Assembly: GCA_020310875.1 (NCBI GenBank)
Contig: CM035432.1
Location: 90,680,054-90,744,053, forward strand
DNA: 64,000 nt
Direction: 5' to 3'
DNA from: Ceratopteris richardii
Taxonomy: Eukaryota > Streptophyta > Polypodiopsida > Polypodiales > Pteridaceae
Below are positions 52,701 to 63,977 of this stretch, piece by piece; positions within the stretch are counted from its first letter, which is position 1; each line of letters opens with the position of its first letter. The notes beneath the pieces were generated by a model. The model ran no database searches. It was not told the DNA's origin and was given only the letters and a program-made list of their open reading frames with translations. Position numbers and translations under genes: made by a program.

Positions 52701-54470
52701 GAATATCTCATCTTTCATAGATGGGGCCATGCAACTAAATTGTCTATGCTCATTAGTAAGTGATATATATCCCAATGTTGGTGCTCCTCGCATGTGTTCC
52801 TTTTATGGCAGGTAAGCAATTGCATGCAATGTTGTGTTTGTTAGTGTGTAATCTCTCTATAGGCTTCAAAAGCTCTTAGATATCTTCCTAAATCACGATA
52901 CTCCTCATCTTACCAACTATCTTGGGGCATGATTCTTGTGTGTGGTGTGTGGGTGTGCATATGATGGGGGGGAAGCTTTGTATATAGTTGATTCATGCAA
53001 GATAGATGTAATCTACTTGGTTAGTAAAAGAATCACTACACCTCTTGACCCTTGTGAGGTGTTATGTATGGTAATGATCTTGAAGCAGGATTCCCATTGA
53101 AATCCATATGAGGGGTAGGCCTTTCTCTTGACTCTCACGTGTCTTTGTGATACATATGAAGTCATGTGTGTCGATAGTTCTGCAAGTAGGCAGAACATGT
53201 CCAAAGTGCTTTATTATAGTTTCATATTGCTCCTCCGAGTTTGTATCTTTTGTTCTAGAGAGAGATATATATATATGTGTTTCCATATGAAATATTCTAA
53301 AACTTCACTCCTCCATGTCCTTCTTGGAGTGAAAACACAAAATGCTTATGTAAATAGGACCACACATCATTGCCAAATGATTGCATCAAAACAAATGATT
53401 TGCACTTCACAAGATTTGAGGGAACCTTCTATTTTTGGAAGTGAAGGTCACAGAAAATGTTGAGAGCTCACAACCTAGTATGAATTGACCAAAGAAATTT
53501 TGCACACATCTAATTAGTGTGTACCTAACTAACACAAGTCATCTTATGAATTTATTTGGACCATACAAAGAGAAATGATTTTAGCAAGCCTGGAGAGTCA
53601 CCCCGACTTTTCATAAACAAGATGAAGTGCATACATAGTCACCTTCCATCATTCATAACTCGAGATCTATTGATCTAGTGAGAATGAAACTTGATATCTA
53701 GATAGAGAACATTCCGATCCAGTTGATCCAAGTGAAATTTTTAAAATAGATACTCATTCATAGAAAAATAAATCAACCAAGTTCATTGTACTAAATCAGA
53801 GCATAGAAAGTGAGTAATCAATATATATGAATCATAATGTGTATTGATATTGCACATATGATACAAGGTACATGTGGAGGACTACTCCTACATGAAGTGA
53901 GCACAACGTATCCTCAAAGATTTATCCTCAAAGATTTAGCTCAATCTCTAATTAATAGGCTTCATATCCCACGACTAAGAAGTGGGTGTATTTGTACATA
54001 AATTTGAATTTGAATATGATGAGTCATCCACCTAAAAAATTAGTACACATTTTTTTTTTATACCATCCATAAGACTTAAGTGCCACTACACATGGTTTTT
54101 GACTTGGGAACTACTTGAGATTGACTTATACATTTCTCTTTACTCATATTTGACCTTTAGGAGTTTTCTTTACCTTAAAAGCATCTCAAGCCTTAACGGG
54201 GTTCTAGTTAACTTGGATGATTGCTATCACCTCTAAGTTTAATTTATGGTTTACTCTAAACCCTCTTGGAAGTTTACCCTATGGTGCATCAAATGAATGG
54301 AAAAGAAAGCAATGGTGAAATTGAGCATGTCCATCGCCTCTAATGCACATGAAAACACCCATGCCCATCGCCTCTCATGCACTCATACCCTTGCTCAAAT
54401 ATAATGGTCAAGGCAGGGATTGTGTGCCTCCTCATTGTTATCATTAGTTTCCATCTGAAGGGCCAAATAG
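52701..54470. other. Unassigned interval right of GYP-3
   Basis: No coding domain recognised on either strand. AT-rich, with TATATATATG at about 53266-53277 and poly-T at 54050. If the GYP-3 insertion and the inversion are undone, the minus strand of this stretch lies upstream of the LINE reverse transcriptase and may contain LINE 5' sequence, but I see no endonuclease motif. Confidence 0.4.
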
Positions 54471-54477
54471 CCATTAG

Positions 54478-54570
54478 ACACTTTTGTATATGTTCTTTAA
54501 TAAAACATATAGTGGCCTAGTCAGCCATAAACTATAAGTTTGACTACATTTGTAACCCCCAAGAAATCTG
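54478..54570 (+). repeat. COP-C-like LTR fragment
   Basis: Matches the first part of the COP-C 3' LTR in inverted orientation relative to it: CTTTTGTATATGTTCTTTAA, AAACATATAG and AGTTTGACNACATTTGTAAC (pieces). About 90-100 bp are shared. The rest diverges. Confidence 0.65.
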
Positions 54571-54723
54571 TATTCGTGCACTCGCACCTACCCGCCTATC
54601 GAAGGCTTATGACTAAGCGATAGCCAAGGGATAGACCTTGGCATACCTTGTCAACCGAGTCACTGAAGTCATCATTGGTTGCATGGAAGGGAGGACCTCA
54701 ACTATCAAGGAAGACAGAGGTTC

Positions 54724-54783
54724 CCAGTACTTCCCGAGAGGTCACCCATCCCAGTAATGTTCCCCTTGGAGCTCACGTAACCA
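54724..54783 (-). ncRNA. 5S rRNA-like fragment
   Basis: The minus strand contains TACTGGGATGGGTGACCTCT followed by CGGGAAGT. This closely matches the 3' half of plant 5S rRNA, which includes the C box of its internal promoter (AGGATGGGTGACCTCCTGGGAAGT region, quoted from family knowledge). The upstream part, GTTACGTGAGCTCCAAGGGG, resembles the 5S A-box side only loosely. Not a functional 5S gene. It could be a 5S-derived SINE or the 5S promoter block of a Cassandra-type TRIM. I found no flanking LTR. Confidence 0.55.
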
Positions 54784-54849
54784 GCAATCTCTTGACACTA
54801 AGCTACACTCTTCTGGTTTTTGAAGAAGGGGAAGGACTAAGGTTAAGAT

Positions 54850-55308
54850 TACCTTGAACATTTTTTGGGCCCTCAAATATTCATTCTTTGCTTTCAAATT
54901 CTGTTTTGAAGCATTTTTGGGATGATTCTTAGAGCCATTTTGGAGTACTTTCATGCTTATTTCTCTTTACAAAGGTTCAAGAACATCAAGAAGAGTGCTC
55001 TTTCTACTTCTCTGACAATGAATATTCATCTTTGGGGTTGTCTTTTCAACCACACTAATAAATCCATAGGTTTCTTGAAAGGTTTTAGTTGTGGTGGGAG
55101 CATCACTACAAGTTGATGCTAGTTTTTTTAGTCTAAAGAATAGAGTTGATAAACACCTATAGGTGTTGTTGGCTAGTATTTGGGCTATGAATTCAGCCTT
55201 TTTAGTGCCATTTTACTGCATATATTGAGCACATACACACTATGTATGCTTTTGTGGATACCACTTATGTATGTCCATGTGGTCATTTTTGCATAAAGTC
55301 ATTTACAT
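54850..55308. other. Unassigned interval next to the inversion breakpoint
   Basis: AT-rich non-coding sequence between the 5S-like patch and the chromodomain ORF. The right breakpoint of the inversion falls at or near its end. Confidence 0.4.
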
Positions 55309-55668
55309 TTGATAAAGAAGGTCATGGTGAGGTTTTCTTACCGGGAAACACCCAGATGTCGGGGTCAATTGGAGAGACCTAGTCCTTCACCACCTATAGA
55401 GATTGATGATCATGAAGAATTCAAAGTCGAGCATGTCCTAGATTCAAGAATATCCCGAGGAAGATTGGAGTACCTTGTTCATTGGAAAGGGTATGACATT
55501 AGTGATCACACTTGGGAATCTGCAGAGAACCTTCATAGAGCACCAATCAAGGTTCGAGAATTTCATAAGAAAAATCCAATGAAGCTGAGATCAGAGATCA
55601 TGACCGCTCCTCGTGGAACTCGTCGCTTGAGGGGGAGGCAATGTCATGGACAAAGAAAACCATCGTGA
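55309..55668 (+). pseudogene. CHR integrase C-terminal chromodomain
   Basis: Open 119-residue piece. The chromodomain spans residues about 38-85: [39 protein letters not shown]. The aromatic cage positions (Y/W/W type) are recognisable. It is preceded by the Pro-rich linker usual after the integrase tail. This end of CHR pol is separated from the rest (34190-36020, minus strand) by an inversion. The last codons run past the polypurine tract into the LTR. The chromodomain would direct integration to methylated histone, as known for chromoviruses. Confidence 0.88.
55629..55640 (+). other. CHR polypurine tract
   Basis: GAGGGGGAGGCA directly before the LTR start TGTCATGG. Confidence 0.85.
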
Positions 55669-56262
55669 ACTCAAATTCCATGTGACTTCTATATCTCATG
55701 ATTGGTTGATAATTTGGAGAAACCAATGCTTCCATTGCATCGAAAACGTGCCAAAACCCTAAGATCAATTGTCTTCTTGCTTGATTTTGACATCCATAGA
55801 TCATGTTTTGAATTGATGACATCATCGATGACATCATAAATTCATAATTGCCACTGATGAACCACCCTTGAAAACCTATATAAGGAGGGGTTGGCCACAT
55901 TCATACTCAGTCTTGGCAATATCAGCCTTCAGAGCTCAAGGAGTCGTGATCACCAACCTTGTCCTCTTGTAATCTCGTAGTATGAGATCTTGTCTAGTTA
56001 TTTCTTATATCTAGTTCATGTCCCTGAAGGGAGTTCTTATAATCAAGAGATCTTGCTTCATACCTACGGTCCCGCGTTGTGGGATCTTTTGCATCATCTC
56101 TAGTTGAATTATCTATACCTATCAGTCCCAACTTGTGGGAATTCTTGTATTAGTTATTTATTCTTGTATAATTTCCCTTCGTGGGTGAAGTTGTAATCAA
56201 ACGTGTAATTCTAAAATCTTGTCTAGTCTAGTTAGAGGGCACAATCTAGTGCTCCCCTGACA
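55642..56262 (+). repeat. CHR 3' LTR (621 bp)
   Basis: TGTCATGGACAAAG...GCTCCCCTGACA, with TATATAA at 55877-55883. Homologous to the inverted LTR at 36034-36634, with small length differences. Confidence 0.9.
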
Positions 56263-56267
56263 GGTGG
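56263..56267 (+). other. CHR target-site duplication, right copy (GGTGG)
   Basis: Matches the minus-strand GGTGG at 36635-36639. Joining the two flanks restores LINE coding sequence (DFIRQCGG ... GVSIHILLY). Confidence 0.85.
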
Positions 56268-56948
56268 TGCATGACCGGAGTTGGGGGGAGTATCTATACA
56301 TATCTTATTATATGATGATGACATTATCTTGATTTTAGAGTCAATGGAGCATTTACAAAACCACTTACATGCACTAGATGATTTTTGCTCATAGAGAGGG
56401 CTCTCACTAAACCTTGATGAAACCAAGGTTTTTATTTTTGGCACATCTACACATATACAAAGACAATGTGTATTTAAAGTTGTGAGAGGGCCCAATGAGG
56501 GTCACTTGTTGATATGTTTATCTTGGGGTGACTTTTACGACTACATCCGATCCTTTCAACACACAAAGATCGTGATAGGATCACTCACAAATATGCAACA
56601 TTAGCATTGATGGAGAGACAGTCCTCAGACACACTTTTAGGAGCCTCGCATGAAGGGGTGGTTGTTTGAGACATTAGTCACACCCTCACTGATGTATAAA
56701 TCATCGATCTAGGGGTTAGGCCTTGCAAACCATATATGGACTTTGGTGGAGAGACCTCATATACTTAAGATTTTGAGGCTTGTATGTAGCAATCCATCAA
56801 TACCTCATGACATTATTAGATCAAAGCTTGCTACACCCCCAATGTTAGTGGAGGTATTTGTATATATGATACACATGCTTCATGAGAGAATCACATATGA
56901 GGTTTTCCACGCCTCACAAGACCTTGCTCTAGCAAGAGATACCTTATG
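56268..56948 (+). pseudogene. LINE ORF2, reverse-transcriptase palm and downstream part
   Basis: The plus strand reads GVSIHILLYDDDIILILESM (YADD motif mutated to YDDD), EHLQNHLHALDDFC, GLSLNLDETKVFIFGTSTH. Then comes a stretch with stops. At 56743 the frame EILKILRLVCSNPSIPHDI-like sequence (read as PHILKILRLVCSN) and ASQDLALARDTLC follows. It is typical of plant LINE proteins (LLYADD, LNLGKTKV). The preceding part is at 36635-37281 on the other strand and the following part begins after LARD at 62776. Confidence 0.82.
56944..56948 (+). other. LARD target-site duplication, left copy (TTATG)
   Basis: TTATG precedes the LTR and is repeated at 62771-62775 after the other LTR. Removing the element rejoins the LINE frame as DTLC-WYAHTRDWL. 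Confidence 0.92.
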
Positions 56949-57534
56949 TGTTGGAAATTAGGTAGGCCCATAAGTAATACCAAAGGTCCATAGTTCCATA
57001 GGTCCAGAATCTACAACATAAATTTCAGCAATCTTCCAATATTGACAAAACATGAACATACCACACTTAATCATACAAAGGATGAGACAAAGATAGAGAA
57101 AGATTAGACAACATGTGTAAAGTGTTACGTAAGCCACTACTTACTCACACTATCATATATACAAATGTCGAATTACAATGTGGGAGCAAAACTCTCAACC
57201 ACTCTATGTGACCAGAAATAGATTGGTGAGTATATGTACAAATGTAACAAACATATTCAGATGTATGGACAGAAATCTGAATATATATGAGATGTGTGAC
57301 CTAATCATTTGTAGAAGAGTGTATATGAGTGACAGAAAGAGGAAGGATCATTCTAAAACTGATAATAAGCAAACCCTCATCTGAACTTAGGCTATGGAAG
57401 ACCCTAAGTCAGATACGTGTGTGAAAAATCACATACTTACAAAAGTAGCAAAGAATGCTAACAAGTTTGCTGTCAGAAATCCTCAAACTCATATGAACAT
57501 AACTTCTCTAACACCTCATCCAAATATGCATGAA

Positions 57535-58035
57535 TCATACATGTACTGATTCTCTTGTACCTATGCCGTATAGGACTCCTCCTGATATGGATGCCACTTC
57601 CATATACTCCAAGCAGTACATGTGTGCATAAAGAGAATATGTACCTGAATTCTTAACATAAGATGTAAATATTATGTTAACCACCATCCAATGTCTTTGA
57701 AGTAACCTGAAATCTTCATGTAGAAGACAATCTTCAAATACATCATGTGAATGGTTGATCCACACCACCAAGCTGCTAATAGGTAAGTCCTCTCCATAAA
57801 CAAGAGTGTGAGCACACTCTTCTTCTCCAAGAAGAACTCCATAGCCGCTCCTCAACACGCTCCAAAATAGCAACATGGCTGCCCCATGTGCTAGAAGCAC
57901 CACCTCTATTGAGGTACCAAGCTTCAAAGCTTGTGTTGCAAAATGTGTAGGATGATCAAAGTGTCTCCAAAGTGCTTCTTTTATAGTAGAGTCTCCATAA
58001 AATAAAGCTATTTGAAAAGCACACCAATAAAGCAA
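57535..58035 (-). other. Open frame inside LARD 3' LTR, conserved in the other LTR
   Basis: 166 codons: MLYWCAFQIALFYGDSTIKE start, a hydrophobic VVLLAHGAAMLLFW segment, CAHTLVYGEDLP. The other LTR has the same frame over 125 codons with about ten amino-acid differences, most of them non-conservative. No homology is recognised. The similarity may simply reflect LTR identity, so I do not call it a gene. Confidence 0.35.
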
Positions 58036-58114
58036 TTCGTAAAAAGATAATTATGTGATCGCAGTCCGCCGTGCGTTATTTCAAAAGCATGAGTTAAAAA
58101 AAACTTTTCACGCT

Positions 58115-58200
58115 GCTGCGATGGCTACCGACGGGTATCGAATCCGGGTGGATTCAATGAGAGGATAATTGCGTAGCCACAGCGTTGCTACGCTTTTGTT
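58115..58200 (-). other. tRNA-like patch with Pol III B box in LARD 3' LTR
   Basis: The minus strand contains GGATTCGATACCCG (58132-58145), matching the GGTTCGANNCC B box with one change. The other LTR has the perfect GGGTTCGATACCC at 62608-62620. A convincing A box is not seen. The poly-A/T run AAAAAAAAC on one side is SINE-like. It may be a tRNA-derived SINE remnant captured in the LTR. Confidence 0.4.
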
Positions 58201-59554
58201 GTAGAGGGACTAATAAGAACAACTACATATCCTATATACCGTGAGCAATTTTGACCAATTGCTACATGCACAATGTACTATATGACATTGTTTCCAACAA
58301 TCCCCCTGCAATGTCATATTGGTATAAACTGGATTGAATATGCAACTTCATTCATCTGCAAACTTCATAAGTTTTAAACTTGTACTCCCCAAAATTGACC
58401 TTCAAAAAAATTCTTCTTCAAAACTGAATTTGACTTTCCTTCAAACTTCAAAAACCTGAACTTGCTGAATATGAACCATAATACCTGAGAAAATATGCAA
58501 ACTAGATATCCAATAGTGTACACATCAAGCAATCACTACTTGACAACGAATATAACATGTACTGATTCTGAACCTGCTATCTTCAGTCCTGTCATCACAC
58601 ACTAGGATCCACATATTTGCATTTACCTTAAGAAAGGTTTCTCAATGTACTTTTGCTGTGTCATGTAAATACACTAAACATAATCAAGAACTGAATCTTG
58701 GAACCTGTGACTGATAACTCACAACTTAGTGTATTATGAACACTAGCTGGTTCATCTCTGACTGTACTTAACTCAATTCAACTCAACCCGTGAGTCTCAT
58801 CAAAATTTCATATCTATGATGTCATCTTGTCATCATCCTTGTTCTATCTGTAAGTCCTTCATACCTTTTTCCTTCAGAACCTAGTATAAACATATATGTG
58901 CGTACCTCTAAAACATACCTTTCTAAAATATCAAATTTCTCTTCAATAGAAATCTGGAACCTTCTCCTGAATAGGAACACCTAACATGAACTTTCTCCAG
59001 AAATTTTCCTTCTTCCTTCTTCTTTCAAAGATGAAACATAAAGAGAAACTAACAAAGGAGATATAGGAATACCTAATATAGGAATAACTGGAATTCTTAT
59101 AGGTATGAATCTGCATTCTTTCACATATGGCTAAAAAATAAGTCTTTATGTTTCATCACCCCCTGGATGATTTAACACTAGTATCCAGAATTCTTCAAAT
59201 ATATCAGACTTTATGAAATCTGGAACGTCTTCCTTATCTGATCTTTCATAACATTAATACCTGTTCTGAAACAAATAATCTGAACCCTTTTATTAGCATT
59301 GTGCACATGCCAATAGCTTTCCTTGTCATTCCTCAGCTTCCCAAAAATCTAGAATAAGGTTAGCTGACCTATCATAAAAACCTTTCTGAAAGCATTTTAG
59401 GATTCATAACCTTCTGCAACATAACAAGTATCTTCTTCTATCTCTTTGCAACACAAATCTGATAGAACCTAAATCTTTGACTTACTTCTTCCAATGCAAG
59501 AACCTTACAAACAAAGGATAGATATCTGACTCATAAATACTCAAGATCTTAATG

Positions 59555-59645
59555 ATCATTCAAGATCATCCAAGATCATACAAGATCATACAAGATCTAT
59601 CAAGATCTTACAAGATCATACGAGATCATCCAAGATCAATGATCT
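59555..59645. repeat. Tandem (CAAGATCAT)n array
   Basis: About nine units of 9-10 bp with variants CAAGATCTAT and CGAGATCAT. The open frame through it is a repeat artefact. Confidence 0.85.
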
Positions 59646-61420
59646 CTCCAACAAAATACCTGTGTAGAATCTACTCTCATCAAACCTTCACGACTGAATG
59701 TTTGATTTGCTACCTGAATGTCTTCAAGTGTCCATGCTTCTCACATAAAGTTGTAAAACTTTTCTTTAACCAAATCCTTCCCTAAAATGTGCAACTCCTA
59801 CTTGAAACATAATTGAACAAACTCTCACCTTGAGAACTCCAAAAGTTGCAAGTTGATACTTCATATCTTCATATTCTACCCGGGTGAAATGTGATAGTAT
59901 CTGCTTGATTTTCTTTTGGCTAACTCCACTTCTCAATCAAGTGATATGATCTGATGGAACACCTTTTTGAATACAAGCATGTATCAGAAAACAAGACAAT
60001 CATAGAAAGTAGATTCTTCAATTGACTAGTACATCCAAAATCTGAATTTTCTTGAATTTTTTGAATTTTCTCAAAATATTGAATATACCTTTTCCAAACA
60101 CAAAACCTCTCTCCAAGTCTCCAACATCTTCTACAAATACTCTTTTACCTTAAGAGTTAGGTAAAGAAGAAAAATACTTCTCTGCAACTTGTCATATACC
60201 CTCCAAGAATTCTTTGACAAAACATGTAAGCTGCCTGCTAAAAAGCTTCAACTAAAATATAACTCATACATATATGAGTGAAAAACATATATCTGCTGCT
60301 TTTCTTTCTCTCAATGTAATTCTTTGTCAAAATCTACTAAAACATGACCAAGTATATTGCAAAACAAGAAACTGCCTCTTCTTTAGGCTTTCTTCACACA
60401 AGATGTTCTCGTAGACTTGTCTTTGGATGTAGAGGATAAAATAGGAAAAGTATATGGAAAATATATGAGAAAAGGAAGTCTTACTTTTCTTTTGGAAATA
60501 TTGGACTTTCTTCTTCTGCATCTTTCTTCCACTTGATGATGATGTCAACAACTTCAAACTTCTCTTCCATACCTTTTGTTCTCTTCATCTTGAAGTAGCA
60601 AGCACTCTTACCTTCTTCCAATGAAATTTTCTCTTCCTCTAGAGCTAAGAGTAAGAGACAAAACAAACATGGTATACAAACGGAAGTGAATATAGAATCG
60701 TGTTTCACCATCTCCTCATATCTCTGAATCAAAACTCTGCTTCAAATGTGACCTGATATGAATGAATTCACCAACCTTTTGGCTAAATGCTGAATTACCT
60801 CTCTAGTTACCTCTCTAGGTACACAATGTGATAAAAAAACTTCCAACCAACTTAAAACGCAAGATTGGCTGAAAACAAAACTCATCTCATCTTCAAATTT
60901 GTCTTCTTAGGTGAGCTTTCTTGCCATGAAAGAGATCATCAAAACTATCAAGAACAACCTCTATATACATGTTTTGATGTAGCTAATGCTTTTACTTTCA
61001 AAGAATGAAAGAGTATGAAAGCACTTCTTCAATCATTCAAATCTCTTCATAACTGCTCTTCTAAGATATGACCTGCAAATGATAATCTGATAGTAGAAAC
61101 TGATACCTGTGATTTGATGTTGATCTGGTTCCTTCATCTTCTCCAAACCATTGTTTTTCCTTGAATTTGAAGTAGCCTTCTCTTCATCAAGTCTTGGTCT
61201 TAAAACAATACTTTTTGTAAAGTATTTTCATAATTTTCCAAAAGTATTCGGCTGCTAACATATCATCAACTTCACACTCCACACTGATGCATAAACATGT
61301 GACTGAATTGTCTAATTCTCAAATCTCTACTCATCTAGATTAAGTGTGTATGTCAAATGTCAGAAATTAGAAGATACCCTTAAATGATATGTTGTAAACC
61401 TGGAAGTCTGGGAGCCTGTA

Positions 61421-61429
61421 GCTCTGATA
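61421..61429 (-). other. LARD primer-binding site (tRNA-Met, shortened)
   Basis: The minus strand reads TATCAGAGC five bases from the LTR end, where TGGTATCAGAGC is expected. The first three positions are TTC. Confidence 0.72.
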
Positions 61430-61434
61430 GAAAA

Positions 61435-62770
61435 TCTTGGAAATTAGGTAGGCCCATAAGTAATACCAAAGGTCCATAGTTCCATAGGTCCAAAATCTAC
61501 AGCATAAATTTCAACAATCTTCCAATATTGACAAAACAAGAACATACCACACTTAATCATACAAAGGATGAGACAAAGATAGAGAAAGATTAGACAACAT
61601 GTGTAAAGTGTTACGTGAGCCACTACTTACTCACACTATCATATAAATTACAATGTGGGAGCAAAACTCTCAACCACTCTAAGTGATCAGAAATAGATGA
61701 ATGAGTATATGTACAAATGTAATAAACATATTCAGATGTATGGACATAAATCTGAATATATATGAGATGTGTGACCTGATAGGTTATAGAAGAGTGTATA
61801 TGAGTGACAGAAAGAGGAAGGATCAATCTAGAACTGATAATCAGCAAACCCTCATCTGAACTTAGGCTATGGAAGACCCTAAGTCAGATACGTGTGTGAA
61901 AGATCACATAGTTACAAAAGTAGCAAAGAATGCTAACAAGTTTGCTACCAGAAATCCTCAAACTCATATGAACATACCTTCTCTAACACCTCATCCAAAT
62001 ATGCATGAAGCATACATGTACTGATTCTCTTGTACCTATGCCGTATAAGAATCCTCTTGATATGGATGCCACTTCCATATACTCCAAGTAGTACCTGTGT
62101 GCATAAAGAGAATATGTACCTGAATTCTTAACATTAAGATGTAAATCTTATGTTAACCACCATCCAATGTCTTTGAAGTAACCCGAAATCTTCATGTAGA
62201 AGACAATCTTCAAATATGTCATGTGAATGGCCGATCCACACCACCAAGTTGCTAATAGATAAGTCCTCTCCATAAGCAAGAGTGTGAGCACACTCTTCTT
62301 CTCCAAGAAGAACTCCATAGCCGCTCCTCAACATGCTCCAAAATAGCAACATGGCTGCCCCATGTGCTAGAAGCACCACCTCTATTGAGGTACCAAGCTC
62401 CAAAGCTTGTGTTGCAAAAGGTGTAGGATGATCAAAGTGTCTCCAAAGTGCTTCTTTTATAGTAGAGTCTCCATAAAATAAAGCTATTTGAAAAGCACAC
62501 CAATAAAGCAATTCGTAAAAAGATAATTATGCGATCGCAGTCCGCCATGCGTTATTTCAAAAGCATGAGTTAAAAAAACTTTTCACGCTGTTGCGATGGG
62601 TGCCGATGGGTATCGAACCCGGGTGGGTTCAATGAGAGGATATTAGCATAGCCACATCACTGCTGCGCTTTTGTTGTAGAAGGTCTACAACAACTACATA
62701 TCTTATATACTCTGAGAAATTTTGACCAATTGCTACATGCACAATGTACTATATGACATTGTTTCCAACA
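61435..62770 (-). repeat. LARD 5' LTR (1,336 bp)
   Basis: Direct copy of 56949-58299. The inner edge has lost its canonical end (TCTTGG instead of TGTTGG on the plus strand). Contains the shorter frame at 62134-62511 and the perfect B box at 62608-62620. Confidence 0.92.
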
Positions 62771-62775
62771 TTATG

Positions 62776-63260
62776 TTGGTATGCTCATACTCGGGATTGG
62801 TTGATTAGTTATGGACTTGACATTGATCAGATACCACCCATACAATATGATACACATGCTCCCACCATTCACTCTGTTTGTAGAAGAGGAATATGATAAT
62901 GTGAGAGGAGATATGGCACATATATATACAAAGGATGTGGATCGTTCTTGGGAATACACTACCAATGAAAAGGCTCCACTATCACGAGCTTTTTCTATAA
63001 ATTTTAGATCAAGGATTCATTGATATGCCTTAGTACATGCACATCTATATGCCAATAACATAGGAGTTATTATTGGATAGCTTAGGGTGTCATTGCATGA
63101 GCTTGAGATAGAGAGAGTTCGAGCTAGCAGGACTTCAAGGGAGAAGCATATATGTTCCATATGGCAGACTAAGGTGGAGGACGAGGAGCATTTTGTTACA
63201 CATTGTCTTGCATACACTGAATTTAGAACTCAGTTGTGGGTGGATGGATCACTATAATAG
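62776..63260 (+). pseudogene. LINE ORF2, C-terminal part
   Basis: Continues the LINE frame after the TTATG duplication: WYAHTRDWLISYGLDIDQIP and QYDTHAPTIHSVCRRG, then stops. Farther on, in shifted frames, ASRTSREKHICSIWQTKVED, EEHFVTHCLAYTEFRTQLWV can be read. The EEHF-H-C pattern resembles the C-terminal zinc-knuckle region of plant LINE ORF2. Confidence 0.75.
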
Positions 63261-63977
63261 TGCATGATGAGTGAGGATCAATATCGATTCAACCATATCC
63301 TCATTGTTGTATATCACGAACATGAGACACTGATACAACCTAGAGGGTCAGAGAGTGGAGGTATACAACTGTGAAACATTTATTTCTTTGAGAGGGTTAA
63401 GCCACAATCTATTATCTCACCAACACTCTAGGGCTCACCTTTCAATAGGTGGAGACATAGAGGGCTAGGAGATGACCACAAATTTTTGGATATTGAAGAC
63501 CCTATCTATATCGAGAGAAGATCTTGAGAATTCGATCACTTCATGAACAACAAATGGAATAGAGGCGAATATTCAGGCCCTAACATATCATTTTCCCGAG
63601 GATACTTTATCAGACATCCATACACACATTCTCCATCCACTATGTTAATATTGTGTTTCTAGGCTCATTCATTTTAGTAACTTCCATTGTAACCCCTCAC
63701 AATATCATTGTAGCTCTCTCTTGTAATTACATGGTCATTTTGTGCGAGGTCAAAGCCACGTCACATTGTACACATTGTTAGGCTTTCATTTCAGTTCAGT
63801 TTAGATGTTTTTCCTTTATTATGTAGTGTAGTGTTACATTGTGCACATTGTTACTGTTTTTTAATTTTTACTTTAATGCGTTAACGTGATACTTGGAAAG
63901 TTGGAGTATCTCAGATGCATATCATATATGGTTTTGTCTCATAAGCCAATTTTGACTTTTAGCAAACGTTAGTACGA
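63261..63977 (+). other. LINE 3' side, non-coding
   Basis: No further domain recognised. Probably the LINE 3' UTR plus flank. No poly-A tail or target duplication could be located. Confidence 0.4.

Larger units (their letters stand above)
56949..58299 (-). repeat. LARD 3' LTR (1,351 bp)
   Basis: Plus-strand edges TGTTGGAAATTAGG and GTTTCCAACA. The ends form an inverted TGTTGGAAA. Contains an open frame of 166 codons on the minus strand (57535-58035), discussed separately. Confidence 0.92.
58300..61434 (-). other. LARD internal region, non-coding
   Basis: About 3.1 kb, AT-rich, with no frame longer than about 85 codons on either strand and no pol motif. It contains a tandem CAAGATCAT array at 59555-59645. 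Purine tract at its left end and primer site at its right end. Confidence 0.8.
56949..62770 (-). mobile_element. LARD: 5.8-kb non-autonomous LTR element in the LINE
   Basis: Two direct LTRs of about 1.35 kb flank a 3.1-kb internal region without recognisable gag or pol. The primer site at 61421-61429 (minus, TATCAGAGC) and purine tract at 58300-58310 (minus, TGCAGGGGGAT) show that it reads on the minus strand and suggest copia-type parentage. TTATG duplications flank it. The LTRs are highly similar to each other, with scattered substitutions and small indels, so it is not very old. Confidence 0.92.

Noticed and set aside
58115-58200. Functional tRNA gene
   Set aside because: Only a B-box-like sequence is present. 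Acceptor stem, anticodon arm and A box cannot be formed convincingly.
59552-59785. 77-codon frame with repeated SYKIIQD-like units
   Set aside because: Translation of the CAAGATCAT tandem repeat. No start context or domain.
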